64,000 bases of DNA from an uncultured SAR116 cluster alpha proteobacterium (GCA_902550555.1 CACCZR010000003.1:61931-125930); one strand, 5' to 3'; positions 44,033 through 54,225 are shown, counted from the stretch's first letter. Program-made: numbers and translations. The notes: generated by a model not told the origin, from the sequence alone.

Positions 44033-45190
44033 TCATATGAATATTTTCATATTTTTCATAGCATCAATAAATTCATTAATTATGTCATCTGAAATATTAT
44101 TAAACTCAGATTTAATTGATTTATAACTTACTATTCTTTTTTCAAAAACAAATTTAATTATTTGAAAAAACTTTTCAGGAACTGGAACTTTATGTTTTTC
44201 ATTAACTATAAAGATTTTTTTTTCTTCCTCTGTAATTGTTATGTTTTTTGCAATTTCATACTGAACGCCATGATTTATTATTTTCTCTATGTCATAACCT
44301 GTAAGCTTGTATGGCCATTCTTTGAAGTAATTGAGTGAGTGTTCATATAATTTTTCATTATTAAAAATTTTATTTAACTGAGATGTTATTTCGGTATGTA
44401 TATTTTTTATATCATCAGTAGAATTAATTTGTCTAATATCAGATCTAAAAAAATCATTTATAATTAACTGATCATAATAATATTGAAATATATCTATTGG
44501 CTTTAAATATGTTATTCCGAAAGCAATATGCATTGCGCCATTTTTTGAGGCTAAAGCATCATGAAATTGACCTCTAGGTAGATATAATAAATCTCCTGGC
44601 TTCAGAAGAACTTGATCGATTATTTTTCCTGGCTTTTCCGTTTTATCATTTAACTCTTGTTTATAGATAGGATGATTAATTGGGTCTTTTTCAAAATTTT
44701 CATAAATGTTCCAAATCTTTTCTCCTTCACAATGTAAAGCAAATACGTCATGAGTATCAAAATGAGGTGCAAAAGCTTGATGACTTTGCATAGAAAAATA
44801 TAAATTCGCTTGGCATCTTCCATTTGTAATACTCTGTAGATCACTAGCTAATTTTTCAATTTCATTTGAAAAATAAATCAAATCATTTAAGACAAGCGAA
44901 GCTCCTTTTCTCAAATAATTTTCAACCTTAATAGGATCTGGAGCCGTTTTAGCAAATCCTAAAGTATCGCCCTTTGTAAAAAATGCTGTGAAAGGTATCG
45001 TATTTTTATTTAAAACTAAGGCAAAATTTTTATTATCCCAACAATTATGCATAGAAATAAGTTTATTTAAGCTTTTTATATTCATAACTTTTTTTAAACT
45101 TTCATTTTCGTTTTTTAAGTGAATATATTTCTTTTCACTTTTGGCTTTTGCCAAGAGATCAATTTGATTATTAGAAAAATAATTTGACAT
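44033..45190 (-). CDS. JmjC/cupin-4 family protein (ribosomal-oxygenase-like)
   Basis: SHQAFAPHFDTHDVFALHCEGEKIWNIYENF (HxD) and LLYLPRGQFHDALA (distal His). Confidence 0.85.
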   Translation of the reverse strand: MSNYFSNNQIDLLAKAKSEKKYIHLKNENESLKKVMNIKSLNKLISMHNCWDNKNFALVLNKNTIPFTAFFTKGDTLGFAKTAPDPIKVENYLRKGASLVLNDLIYFSNEIEKLASDLQSITNGRCQANLYFSMQSHQAFAPHFDTHDVFALHCEGEKIWNIYENFEKDPINHPIYKQELNDKTEKPGKIIDQVLLKPGDLLYLPRGQFHDALASKNGAMHIAFGITYLKPIDIFQYYYDQLIINDFFRSDIRQINSTDDIKNIHTEITSQLNKIFNNEKLYEHSLNYFKEWPYKLTGYDIEKIINHGVQYEIAKNITITEEEKKIFIVNEKHKVPVPEKFFQIIKFVFEKRIVSYKSIKSEFNNISDDIINEFIDAMKNMKIFI

Positions 45191-45257
45191 ATTTAATCTA
45201 TCCTTAATTTAAAAAAAAATGATATTTATCGTATATATAAATAAGTATAATTATATC

Positions 45258-45728
45258 ATGAGAATTATTTTAATTTTAACATTTATTTTTTTTTCACACA
45301 AAGCTTTTAGTTTTGTTGATTATACTTATTTAATATGTAAAAAAGAAACTGAAATTCTTGACAAACTCAAAATTAATGAGAATTTTATTTTTTTTACTCT
45401 AAAACAAGGGAATTTTCTTGAACAAATAATTAATATTAATAAAGACACAGAAAATATAAGTATTTTTGAAATAATTAATAAAAGTGGAGATTACAATTTT
45501 GACGATAAGTTAATTACTTTAAAAGAAAATTTGTTTTTTCGAAAAATTAAATTAAAAAAAGAATTAAACAGAAAATCACTTAATCTAACAACTTACAAAA
45601 ATAAAAAAATAACTGATAATCACATATGTACCAAAGCTAAATATAACGATTATAAAAGTAAAATTAATGAATTAATTTCTACACTAAAAGAATCCTGGAA
45701 AAATGAATATAAAGATAATAAAATGTAG
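45258..45728 (+). CDS. Hypothetical secreted protein
   Basis: MRIILILTFIFFSHKAFS signal peptide; start set at the internal Met of the ORF-track entry. Confidence 0.5.
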   Translation: MRIILILTFIFFSHKAFSFVDYTYLICKKETEILDKLKINENFIFFTLKQGNFLEQIININKDTENISIFEIINKSGDYNFDDKLITLKENLFFRKIKLKKELNRKSLNLTTYKNKKITDNHICTKAKYNDYKSKINELISTLKESWKNEYKDNKM

Positions 45729-45730
45729 CA

Positions 45731-46537
45731 ATGCAAGTTATATGTTTTGAAGATGCAAGGAAGTTAAGTTCAAAAGAAATTAGAAAAAAGATTAGGCAAG
45801 AACTTTATAATAATCATACCTCAGGTTTGGCTACTAACAAACTTCAAGCTAATATCGTCATCTTACCAAATGAATATGCGACTGATTTTATTAATTTTTG
45901 TAAATTAAACCCAAAAGCATGTCCCTTGGTTGGTCAAACAAAATTAGATAATCCATATTTCGAAACTTTAGGTGATAACATTGACATAAGATTTGATGTG
46001 CCACTATATAATATTTATGAAAACGGAAACTTAATTTCTACTGTTAGAAATATTGAAGATTACTGGGACAATAGTTTTGTAGCTTTTGCAATTGGTTGCT
46101 CTTTTTCATTTGAAGATGCATTACTAAATGCTGGGCTTAAAATTGAGCACATTACAAATAATAAAGTTGTTCCAATGTATAGAACAAATATAAAAAATAA
46201 AAAAAGTGGGCCCTTTAATAGTAAAATGGTTGTATCAATGAGAATTTTTAATCAAAAAGATATAAATAAAGTTAAGCAAGTTTCAGGAAATTTCTCTTTT
46301 GCTCACGGAGACCCAATCCACATAGGTAATCCAGTTGAAATTGGTATTAACAATATTTTAAGTCCTGACTGGGGAGACAGCCCTAGAAAAAAAAATAATT
46401 ACGAAGAATATATCTTCTGGGCTTGTGGAGTAACCCCTCAAAACGCAATCATTGAAGCCAAGATTCCATTTTGTATTACTCATACTCCAGGACATATGTT
46501 GATTACAGACATTACAGAAGATAGTTTACATGATTAA
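45731..46537 (+). CDS. DUF1445-family putative hydro-lyase
   Basis: HTSGLATNKLQANIVILPNEYATDFINFCKLNPKACPLVGQT; GDPIHIGNPVEIGI; ITHTPGHMLITD. Confidence 0.88.
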   Translation: MQVICFEDARKLSSKEIRKKIRQELYNNHTSGLATNKLQANIVILPNEYATDFINFCKLNPKACPLVGQTKLDNPYFETLGDNIDIRFDVPLYNIYENGNLISTVRNIEDYWDNSFVAFAIGCSFSFEDALLNAGLKIEHITNNKVVPMYRTNIKNKKSGPFNSKMVVSMRIFNQKDINKVKQVSGNFSFAHGDPIHIGNPVEIGINNILSPDWGDSPRKKNNYEEYIFWACGVTPQNAIIEAKIPFCITHTPGHMLITDITEDSLHD

Positions 46538-46542
46538 TTCTT

Positions 46543-47679
46543 TTAAATGTTTACAACTTTGATTTTTGATAAAGCTTCTCTAGCTTTTTTAAAGTTACTC
46601 GCTAAAATTACCCCCATTCTTCTAAAAGGTTTAGTTTCTGGTTTACCAAAAATTCTAATATCAATATTTTTATCTTGAAATGCATTTTCAATTCCTTTGA
46701 TTAAAAACTTACCTTTTGCATTTCTATTTGCGAGAATAACTTGACTTACCCCTTTTTTATAAATTTCAATTTTTGGTATTGTAAAATCTAATATTGCTCG
46801 AGCGTGTAAGTCAAATTCGCTAAAATTTTGAGTAAACATTGTAACCATTCCTGTATCATGTGGTCTTGGACTTAATTCACTAAAATAAACCCCTTCTTTT
46901 TTTACAAAAAACTCTATACCAAATAAACCCTGTCCATTTAAATCTTTTACAATTTTTTTAGCTATAATTTTCATTTTGTTAACGATGTTTTGTTCACATT
47001 TTGCTGGTTGCCAACTGTATTGGTAATCGCCTCTTTCTTGAACATGTCCTATGGGTGGACAAAAATGAATGTCACCCTTCGAGTCCAAAATTGTAAGCAA
47101 AGTAACTTCATAATCAAAATCTATAAACTCTTCAATTATAACTTTATTTTTGTTTCCTCTCATACCATTCAAAGCAAAGGTCCACGCTTTTTTTACTTCA
47201 GACACTGTAGAAGCATAACTTTGGCCCTTTCCAGAGGAACTCATTACTGGTTTAATTGCAACTTTACCATTAATATTATGAAACATTTCAATTAATTCAT
47301 TCAACGTTTCTGCATAACCAAATCTTGCAGTTTTTATTCCAAGTTCTTTTGCTCTATTTCTAATTTTATCTCTATTCATTGTCATACTAACTGCTCTAGA
47401 AGAAGGAACTACTTTTAGACCATTTTTTTCAAATTTTTCTAAACTTTCAGTATCAATTGCCTCAATTTCAGGAACTATTAAGTCAGGTTGATGTTTATCA
47501 ATTACTTGTTTCAAATTATTAGAGTTCAACATGTCAAAAACTTCACATTTTTGAGAGACTTGCATAGCAGGCGCATTTTTATATTTATCACAAGCAATTA
47601 TGTAACATCCAAATCTTTGAAGACTTATAGTAAGTTCTTTACCAAGCTCACCACTTCCTAGTAATAAAATCTTTTTCAT
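46543..47679 (-). CDS. purT: Formate-dependent phosphoribosylglycinamide formyltransferase
   Basis: ILLLGSGELGKELTISLQRFG, VPEIEAIDTESL, VKPVMSSSGKGQSYA-type ATP-grasp, SELSPRPHDTGMVTM. Confidence 0.95.
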   Translation of the reverse strand: MKKILLLGSGELGKELTISLQRFGCYIIACDKYKNAPAMQVSQKCEVFDMLNSNNLKQVIDKHQPDLIVPEIEAIDTESLEKFEKNGLKVVPSSRAVSMTMNRDKIRNRAKELGIKTARFGYAETLNELIEMFHNINGKVAIKPVMSSSGKGQSYASTVSEVKKAWTFALNGMRGNKNKVIIEEFIDFDYEVTLLTILDSKGDIHFCPPIGHVQERGDYQYSWQPAKCEQNIVNKMKIIAKKIVKDLNGQGLFGIEFFVKKEGVYFSELSPRPHDTGMVTMFTQNFSEFDLHARAILDFTIPKIEIYKKGVSQVILANRNAKGKFLIKGIENAFQDKNIDIRIFGKPETKPFRRMGVILASNFKKAREALSKIKVVNI

Positions 47680-47721
47680 TTAATTTCTCTTTTTAATGTT
47701 TTTAAAAAATCATATAATTTT

Positions 47722-48372
47722 ATGATGAAAATCATTGATGAATTGAGTTTCTCTTATCTTGAGTATAAAATCAATAATTCATATACAAATAGATTAATGA
47801 AATATGGAAACAGCCCTCAAGGTCTGTTCTGGAAAAATTCGTTTACCCAAATACATAGATTTGAATTGATAATTACTGCTTTAAATAAATATTATAATCT
47901 TAATCAATTTACAATTTGTGATATTGGTTGTGGGTATGGAAAATTCTTACAATTTTTAAAAAAAAAATTAAACACATCTACTTTTCAATATCAAGGCTGC
48001 GATTTAAATAATAAACTAATTGATCATTGTACAAAAAATTATTCTGATAAGAACTGTAAATTTTATAAAAAATCTTTACCAAATGGAATTGTAGACTTTT
48101 CAGTTATGTCTGGAACTTTTAATTTAAGTGTTACTGACAATATAAAGATATGGGAGAAATATGTTTTAAAAAATTTAACTAATATTTGGAAACAAACAAA
48201 TAAAATAATGGCATTTAATTTATTACATCAAGATGAAAAAAAAATTAAACAAGGACTTTATTATACTAACAAAAATTGGATAAAGGATATGTGTGAACAA
48301 AAATTTGGAAAAACTGAAATTATTTTATCTTCAATATTACCGGACGATGTTTTAATTATAGTTCAGAATTAA
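47722..48372 (+). CDS. Class I SAM-dependent methyltransferase
   Basis: FTICDIGCGYGKFLQFLKKKL. Confidence 0.75.
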   Translation: MMKIIDELSFSYLEYKINNSYTNRLMKYGNSPQGLFWKNSFTQIHRFELIITALNKYYNLNQFTICDIGCGYGKFLQFLKKKLNTSTFQYQGCDLNNKLIDHCTKNYSDKNCKFYKKSLPNGIVDFSVMSGTFNLSVTDNIKIWEKYVLKNLTNIWKQTNKIMAFNLLHQDEKKIKQGLYYTNKNWIKDMCEQKFGKTEIILSSILPDDVLIIVQN

Positions 48373-49184
48373 TTTAAATCATTTACAAAATTAATAATAT
48401 GATCTGAAAATTGCTCAGGTTCCTCTAATGGAATTAAATGGCCACAATTAGGCAACTCTATTCTTTTTGAGTTTTTTATTTTATTCACTAATTCTTCAAT
48501 GTCTTCCGGAATTCTAAACATTTTATCTAAATGACCCGTCATAACTAAAGTTGGAATATTTATTTTAGACCAATCAAAAGACCAGTTCGCAGATAATGAA
48601 ACTTCCATAAGCTTAAAAATACCATCACTTTTCTTTAAAGGTTTATAGTTTTCAAAATTTAAAGCATTAGATTTTACTTTATCTAAAAACTTTGGAGAAG
48701 CTATTACTGGCATTCCCATATCCATAATTAATGCACTACCTCCAAGTTTAGCAGCATTAACCATAGCGCGATTTATCCAATCTAACCTTGAAGAGGGTTT
48801 TCTAAGTGTATTTATCAAAATAAGGCCTTTTACATCTATTTCTTCTAATGAGGCAATAGCTGCATATAAACCACCAATTGATAGTCCACAAAGTATAATA
48901 TTTTTCAAGTTTAAATGATCTATTAGCTTTAAAAGATCAGATATAATAATTTCGGATGTTAAGTCGATGCTTTCGTCAAAACTTGAATTAATTTGTCCAC
49001 GAAAATTATATGTCAAATAACTATAGCCTTCATCTTTCAATCTTTTGCCAATTACTCCATTCCAAGCAGAAGTATTACCCGTTAAAGCATTCACAAAAAT
49101 ATAAGTATAAGTATTTTGTTTACCCTCTTCATATTCGTAATATAAAGAGTTTTTTTGATCTATATCTAGCTTACTCACTAACAT
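48369..49184 (-). CDS. Alpha/beta hydrolase
   Basis: IILCGLSIGGLYAAIAS nucleophile elbow; PNCGHLIPLEEPEQF. Confidence 0.88.
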   Translation of the reverse strand: MLVSKLDIDQKNSLYYEYEEGKQNTYTYIFVNALTGNTSAWNGVIGKRLKDEGYSYLTYNFRGQINSSFDESIDLTSEIIISDLLKLIDHLNLKNIILCGLSIGGLYAAIASLEEIDVKGLILINTLRKPSSRLDWINRAMVNAAKLGGSALIMDMGMPVIASPKFLDKVKSNALNFENYKPLKKSDGIFKLMEVSLSANWSFDWSKINIPTLVMTGHLDKMFRIPEDIEELVNKIKNSKRIELPNCGHLIPLEEPEQFSDHIINFVNDLN

Positions 49185-49749
49185 TCTTTTTATCTTTAGT
49201 ATCTATTTCTTCATCATTTAACACATTATCATTCATTTCAATCTTTAAGTGAGAATAATGTGTTTCTAATTCTTGAATTCTTTTATTTTTGAAATCCAAA
49301 TATTTTTTTTGTTGGTCACTAACATCTAAGTTTTCCGAATTCATTGGTTGATCTTCTATGGCTTCATCAATTTCTGGCTTAAGTGGTTCATCCCCTATCA
49401 AATCTTGAAACTGAACTATAGCCTCTAATCCTATTTTAATTGCTTTTCTATCTTCATCATTTTCAGATTCATCATAACCAACATAGAGTGCATGTATTAT
49501 ATGTTGTTTTGGATCAGGCAATAATTTTGTATCATAAAGATAATCATTGTGTGCATCTAATTCATTGTAAAATTTTGTAAATCTAAATAAAAGTTCTCTA
49601 GTTCTCGAGGGTCCATCATTTTTTGGCTTTAAAACTTCTCTTTCTACCTTAACAGAACCATAATTGTTCCATATTGAAATGCAGACTAAGGCTGTAAATG
49701 TAATCAACAAAGCCAAAACAAATGGTGTTGTATCTTCAAATGCAGTCAA
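49171..49749 (-). CDS. Membrane-anchored hypothetical protein with acidic cytoplasmic tail
   Basis: Single N-terminal TM (PFVLALLITFTALVCISIWNNYG) and long charged region; divergent from proX. Confidence 0.65.
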   Translation of the reverse strand: MTAFEDTTPFVLALLITFTALVCISIWNNYGSVKVEREVLKPKNDGPSRTRELLFRFTKFYNELDAHNDYLYDTKLLPDPKQHIIHALYVGYDESENDEDRKAIKIGLEAIVQFQDLIGDEPLKPEIDEAIEDQPMNSENLDVSDQQKKYLDFKNKRIQELETHYSHLKIEMNDNVLNDEEIDTKDKKNVSE

Positions 49750-49914
49750 TCAACTCTCCATAAATGATTATATAAACTAAGACATATGATTTATATAATT
49801 ATTTAAATATTTCTATAAAATAAATTAAGATTATGTCTTTTTTTTGATGTAAGTTTGCAATGATACACGTTTTAATGTTAGGCTATCATAAATCAAAACA
49901 ATAAGGAGATTATT

Positions 49915-50934
49915 ATGAATCGGATACTCGGAACTGTTATTGTAGCAGTAGCCGTAGCAGTTGGTATCTATTATTATACTGCCGAGAAAAAAATTGAGAC
50001 AGCATGTGGCAAGGTCACTATTGCAGAAATGAATTGGGCTTCTGCAGAACTGATGGCAAATGTTGATAAAATAATTTTAGAGAAGGGTTATGATTGTGAA
50101 GTTGAATTAGTTGCAGGTGCAACTATGCCTACTTTTACATCAATGAATGAAAAAGGAATGCCAGATATTGCGCCTGAACTCTGGAGTAATGCTGTACAAG
50201 GGCCATTATCAAAAGCAAAAGATGAGAAAAGGCTTTTTGTAGCAAATCCAGGACCAATAACAGGTCTAGGTGAGGGTTGGTGGGTGTCACCAAGCGTAAT
50301 AAAAAACCATCCAGAACTTAAAACTGTTTTAGATATTATAGAAAGACCAGATTTATTTCCACATCCTGAAGATAGTTCTAAAGGAGGAATGATGACATGT
50401 CCTGCGGGCTGGAACTGTCAGCTTTCTACAAATAACCTGTTTAGAGCCTTTAAAATGGAAGAAAAAGGATGGAAACTAATTGATCCAGGTTCAGCTGCAG
50501 GTTTAGATGGTGCTATCGCAAAAGCATCCACAAGAAATGAGAATTGGTTTGGTTATTATTGGACACCAACTTCAGTAGTTGGTAAATATGGTCTTGTAAA
50601 AATTCCATTTGGTGTAGATTATGATGATGATAACTGGCATAATTGTATTGTAAAACCAGAAAAAGAGTGTGCTAATCCAAAACCAACCTCTTGGACAAAA
50701 TCGGTAGTTGAAACTGTTGTAACAGATAATTTCATGAACAACTCTGGAATTGCTTCGGATTTTATTAAAAACCGAACTTATCCAGGTGAAATTATGAATC
50801 AAATGCTTGTATTTATGACCGATCAAAAAGCAACTGGCAAAGATGCTGCTTTTGAATTTCTTCAAAAACATGAAGATGTTTGGAGAAAGTGGGTGTCTGA
50901 TGACGCTGCCACAAAAATCAAAGCAAGCCTATAA
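49915..50934 (+). CDS. proX: Glycine betaine/proline-type ABC transporter substrate-binding protein
   Basis: KVTIAEMNWASAELMANVDKIILEKGYDCEVELVAGATMPTFTSM, GYYWTPTSVVGKYGL; AAGGAG Shine-Dalgarno just upstream; followed by proW, proV. Confidence 0.92.
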   Translation: MNRILGTVIVAVAVAVGIYYYTAEKKIETACGKVTIAEMNWASAELMANVDKIILEKGYDCEVELVAGATMPTFTSMNEKGMPDIAPELWSNAVQGPLSKAKDEKRLFVANPGPITGLGEGWWVSPSVIKNHPELKTVLDIIERPDLFPHPEDSSKGGMMTCPAGWNCQLSTNNLFRAFKMEEKGWKLIDPGSAAGLDGAIAKASTRNENWFGYYWTPTSVVGKYGLVKIPFGVDYDDDNWHNCIVKPEKECANPKPTSWTKSVVETVVTDNFMNNSGIASDFIKNRTYPGEIMNQMLVFMTDQKATGKDAAFEFLQKHEDVWRKWVSDDAATKIKASL

Positions 50935-50944
50935 ATCTTGTAAT

Positions 50945-50981
50945 ATTGCTCCTATGATTTAGTTCGTAGGGGCAATTTTTT
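50945..50981 (+). terminator. Intrinsic-terminator-like hairpin between proX and proW
   Basis: ATTGCTCCTA-(12 nt)-TAGGGGCAAT, a 10-bp stem with one T-G wobble, immediately followed by a T tract. Confidence 0.75.
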
Positions 50982-50989
50982 ATATTGTT

Positions 50990-51868
50990 ATGGAATGGCT
51001 CATAAAATTTCCAGAGATGGATCGAGATGGCTTAAGAGAATTTAAGAAAACTGTAGATAATGCTTTTACATCTTTTTCTAGAAATTATGGTGAAGGAATT
51101 GAAAATTTTTTTGATCCGCTTTTAAGTTTTTTGATTGCATTTGAAAAATTGTTTTTAAATACGCCTTGGCCTATTACAATATTTGCTATTTTATCTATAT
51201 GTTGGTTAGCATCACGATCAATATTAATTGTTGCTGGAACATTTTTGAGCTTTTTGTTAATTGGTTACTTTGGGATGTGGGAAGACACTATGTCTACCTT
51301 AGCTATAATCTTAGTAGCAACATTACTTTGCATTTGTATTGGCATTCCTATTGGAATTGCAATGGCAAGAAGTAATAAAGTTCAAACTTTGATATTGCCA
51401 ATTTTAGATGTAATGCAAACAATTCCAAGCTTTGTATATTTAATTCCGGTAGTAATGCTTTTAGGTATAGGGAAAGTTCCTGGTCTAATAGCAGTATGTA
51501 TATACGCTATACCACCAATAGTAAGGTTAACTAATTTAGGGATAAGACTAGTTGATAAAGATATTTTAGAGGCAGCGGAATCTTTTGGTGCAAATTATTG
51601 GCAAAAATTATTAGGTGTACAAATACCTCTAGCATTACCAACAATTTTTGCAGGTGTAAATCAAACTATTATGATGGCTTTAGCTATGGTTGTAATAGCT
51701 TCAATGATAGGTGTTCAAGGATTAGGACTTCCAGTTCTAAGAGCAATTTCAAACCAGTATCTTGCTTTAGGATTAATGAATGGTCTTGCTATTGTTGTAT
51801 TGGCAATAATTTTTGACAGAGTTACTCAAAGGATCGGAAAAAGAATGCAAAAATATAAAAGTGATTAA
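50990..51868 (+). CDS. proW: Glycine betaine/proline-type ABC transporter permease
   Basis: Multi-TM, PILDVMQTIPSFVYLIPVVMLLGIGKVPGLIAVCIYAIPPIVRLTNLGI (binding-protein-dependent permease signature). Confidence 0.95.
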   Translation: MEWLIKFPEMDRDGLREFKKTVDNAFTSFSRNYGEGIENFFDPLLSFLIAFEKLFLNTPWPITIFAILSICWLASRSILIVAGTFLSFLLIGYFGMWEDTMSTLAIILVATLLCICIGIPIGIAMARSNKVQTLILPILDVMQTIPSFVYLIPVVMLLGIGKVPGLIAVCIYAIPPIVRLTNLGIRLVDKDILEAAESFGANYWQKLLGVQIPLALPTIFAGVNQTIMMALAMVVIASMIGVQGLGLPVLRAISNQYLALGLMNGLAIVVLAIIFDRVTQRIGKRMQKYKSD

Positions 51869-52915
51869 ATGAATAATTATATTGAAATAAAAAATCTGTA
51901 TAAAATATTTGGTAACAATGCTACCGAAGCTTTAAGTTTAGTTAAAGAAGGAATTAGTAAAGAGGAACTCCTTGAAAAGACAAATTGTGTGCTTGGGCTT
52001 AATAACATAAATCTTGACATTCGAAAGGGAAAAATTCATGTAATTATGGGTTTGTCAGGATCAGGCAAATCTACACTCATTAGACATTTAAATAGGCTAA
52101 TTGAACCTACTTTTGGAGAAGTAATGATTAATGGTGTGAATGTTCTAAAACTTAGCAATAAAGAGTTACTAGAATATAGACAAAAAAATATGTCAATGGT
52201 TTTTCAGAAATTTGCCCTTTTTCCACACAAAACAGTTCTTGAAAACATTAACTATGGTTTAATGGTACAAAAAATTAAAGAAGAAATTTATCTTGAAAAA
52301 AGTCAATTTTGGTTAAAGAGAGTAGGTTTAGAAGGGTATGATAATTATTATCCAAATCAACTCTCCGGAGGAATGCAACAAAGAGTTGGTCTTGCAAGGG
52401 CATTGGCAACTGATGCAGAAATTTTACTCATGGATGAGGCATTTTCTGCACTAGACCCACTCATCAGAGCAGAAATGCAAGATGTTCTAATTGATTTACA
52501 ACTTGAATTAAAAAAAACAATTGTATTTATAACCCATGATTTAGACGAAGCTTTAAAAATTGGGGAAAGAATTTCTATACTTAGAGATGGATCAGTTGTA
52601 CAAGATGATAGCCCACAAAAAATAATTCTTAATCCGGCCGACGACTACGTATCTGATTTTATTAAAGATATTAATCGTTCACGAGTAATAAAAGCAAAGT
52701 CAATTATGACAAAATCTATTTCTATCAAAAAAGAAACTGTTCCTATAATTGATGGTGAAATGGTTTTAGAAGAAGTGTTGCAACAAATAACAAAAACAAA
52801 CCATTATTTTGTACTTGTTAAAGATAGTAAAAACAAAATAATTGGAAAAATTACTTTAAAAGAACTTCTCAAGGGCATTCAGAGACCCAGACAAGAAATT
52901 AAAAAATATGCTTAG
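51869..52915 (+). CDS. proV: Glycine betaine/proline-type ABC transporter ATP-binding protein
   Basis: IMGLSGSGKSTLIRHLNRLIEPTFGEV, LSGGMQQRVGLARALATDAEILLMDEAFSALDP, C-terminal CBS-like region. Confidence 0.96.
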   Translation: MNNYIEIKNLYKIFGNNATEALSLVKEGISKEELLEKTNCVLGLNNINLDIRKGKIHVIMGLSGSGKSTLIRHLNRLIEPTFGEVMINGVNVLKLSNKELLEYRQKNMSMVFQKFALFPHKTVLENINYGLMVQKIKEEIYLEKSQFWLKRVGLEGYDNYYPNQLSGGMQQRVGLARALATDAEILLMDEAFSALDPLIRAEMQDVLIDLQLELKKTIVFITHDLDEALKIGERISILRDGSVVQDDSPQKIILNPADDYVSDFIKDINRSRVIKAKSIMTKSISIKKETVPIIDGEMVLEEVLQQITKTNHYFVLVKDSKNKIIGKITLKELLKGIQRPRQEIKKYA

Positions 52916-54225
52916 TTAAATGGCCCTCTTCCAACTTGGTACAAAGTGAATTTTTTATTTCTAAAATTTTCAGGATTTAGAGCATTTCTAAAATCAATGA
53001 CTATGTTTCCTTTCATAAATTTTGATAAATAATCTGCTGATAATGTTCTAAACTCAGTCCACTCAGTTAAAATAATTGTCAGATCGACATTTTTAATACA
53101 ATCTTCAATATCATCGGAGAAATGTACGTTTTTAATGTATTTTGACGCTTCATCCATGGCAACAGGGTCAAAAACTTTTACCTCTTTTACACTTTCAACC
53201 AAAGAAGGGACCAAATCTAATGAAGGACTTTCTCTCATATCATCTGTACCAGGTTTAAAAGACAATCCTAAAACAGCGACACTTAAACCTTTTATATCAT
53301 CTCCAAGTATATGATTTAGTTTTTTGATAAGTGATTTCTTTCTGTTCTTATTATAAGAAATCACATTATCTATAATTGACAATTCAACATTATTATCAGA
53401 AGCGATTTTTGATAAAGCAATTGTATCTTTAGGAAAACATGACCCTCCATATCCAGGACCAGGATGTAAAAACTTTTCACCAATTCTTTTATCTAAGCCC
53501 ATTCCTCTTGATATAAAATGTATATCCGTATTTAAGCTTTCACATAAATCTGCCATTTGATTAATAAAGGAAATCTTCATAGCTAAAAATGCATTAGATG
53601 CATACTTTATCAATTCTGCTGATTTCAAATCTGTAAATAAAATAGGTGTTTGTATTAAATTCAGTGGTTGATAAATATTTTCCATAATTTTTTTTGACTT
53701 TTCATTTTCACAACCAATAATTACCCGATTAGGCCTCATAAAATCCTCAATAGCACTACCTTCTCTTAGAAACTCAGGATTTGATACTACATCAAAACTT
53801 GCATTTCCATTATGCTCTTTAATAATATTTCTTATTTCTACAGAAGTTCCAACAGGAACTGTTGATTTTGTAATTATAACACAATATTTTTTTAAAATTG
53901 GGGCAATTTCTCTAGCCACTGCGTATACATAAGTCAAATCTGCGTGACCATCACCTCTTCTTTCTGGAGTACCTACTGCAATGAAAATTGCATCAGCGTC
54001 TGATATTGATTTTTCAATTGAATTAGAAAACTTTAATTTACCGTTCTTATAATTTTTTTTTACTAATATTTCCAAACCTGGTTCATATATAGGTAAAATC
54101 CCATTTTCTAAGTTTCTTATTTTTTCTTTATCATTGTCTACACAAATTACTTTATATCCAAACTCAGAGAAGCAGGCACCTGTCACTAATCCAACATAAC
54201 CTGCACCTAACATAACAATTTTCAT
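52912..54225 (-). CDS. ugd: UDP-glucose/UDP-sugar 6-dehydrogenase
   Basis: MKIVMLGAGYVGLVTGACFSEFGYKVICVD, STVPVGTS, GPGYGGSCFPKDTIAL. Confidence 0.95.
   Translation of the reverse strand: MKIVMLGAGYVGLVTGACFSEFGYKVICVDNDKEKIRNLENGILPIYEPGLEILVKKNYKNGKLKFSNSIEKSISDADAIFIAVGTPERRGDGHADLTYVYAVAREIAPILKKYCVIITKSTVPVGTSVEIRNIIKEHNGNASFDVVSNPEFLREGSAIEDFMRPNRVIIGCENEKSKKIMENIYQPLNLIQTPILFTDLKSAELIKYASNAFLAMKISFINQMADLCESLNTDIHFISRGMGLDKRIGEKFLHPGPGYGGSCFPKDTIALSKIASDNNVELSIIDNVISYNKNRKKSLIKKLNHILGDDIKGLSVAVLGLSFKPGTDDMRESPSLDLVPSLVESVKEVKVFDPVAMDEASKYIKNVHFSDDIEDCIKNVDLTIILTEWTEFRTLSADYLSKFMKGNIVIDFRNALNPENFRNKKFTLYQVGRGPFN

Noticed and set aside
50572-50871. 99-aa minus-strand ORF inside proX
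   Set aside because: Antisense shadow ORF over a well-supported proX.
51166-51816. Two plus-strand ORFs (51166-51375, 51598-51816) inside proW
   Set aside because: Alternative frames of proW; Cys/Asn/Tyr-rich low-quality translations.
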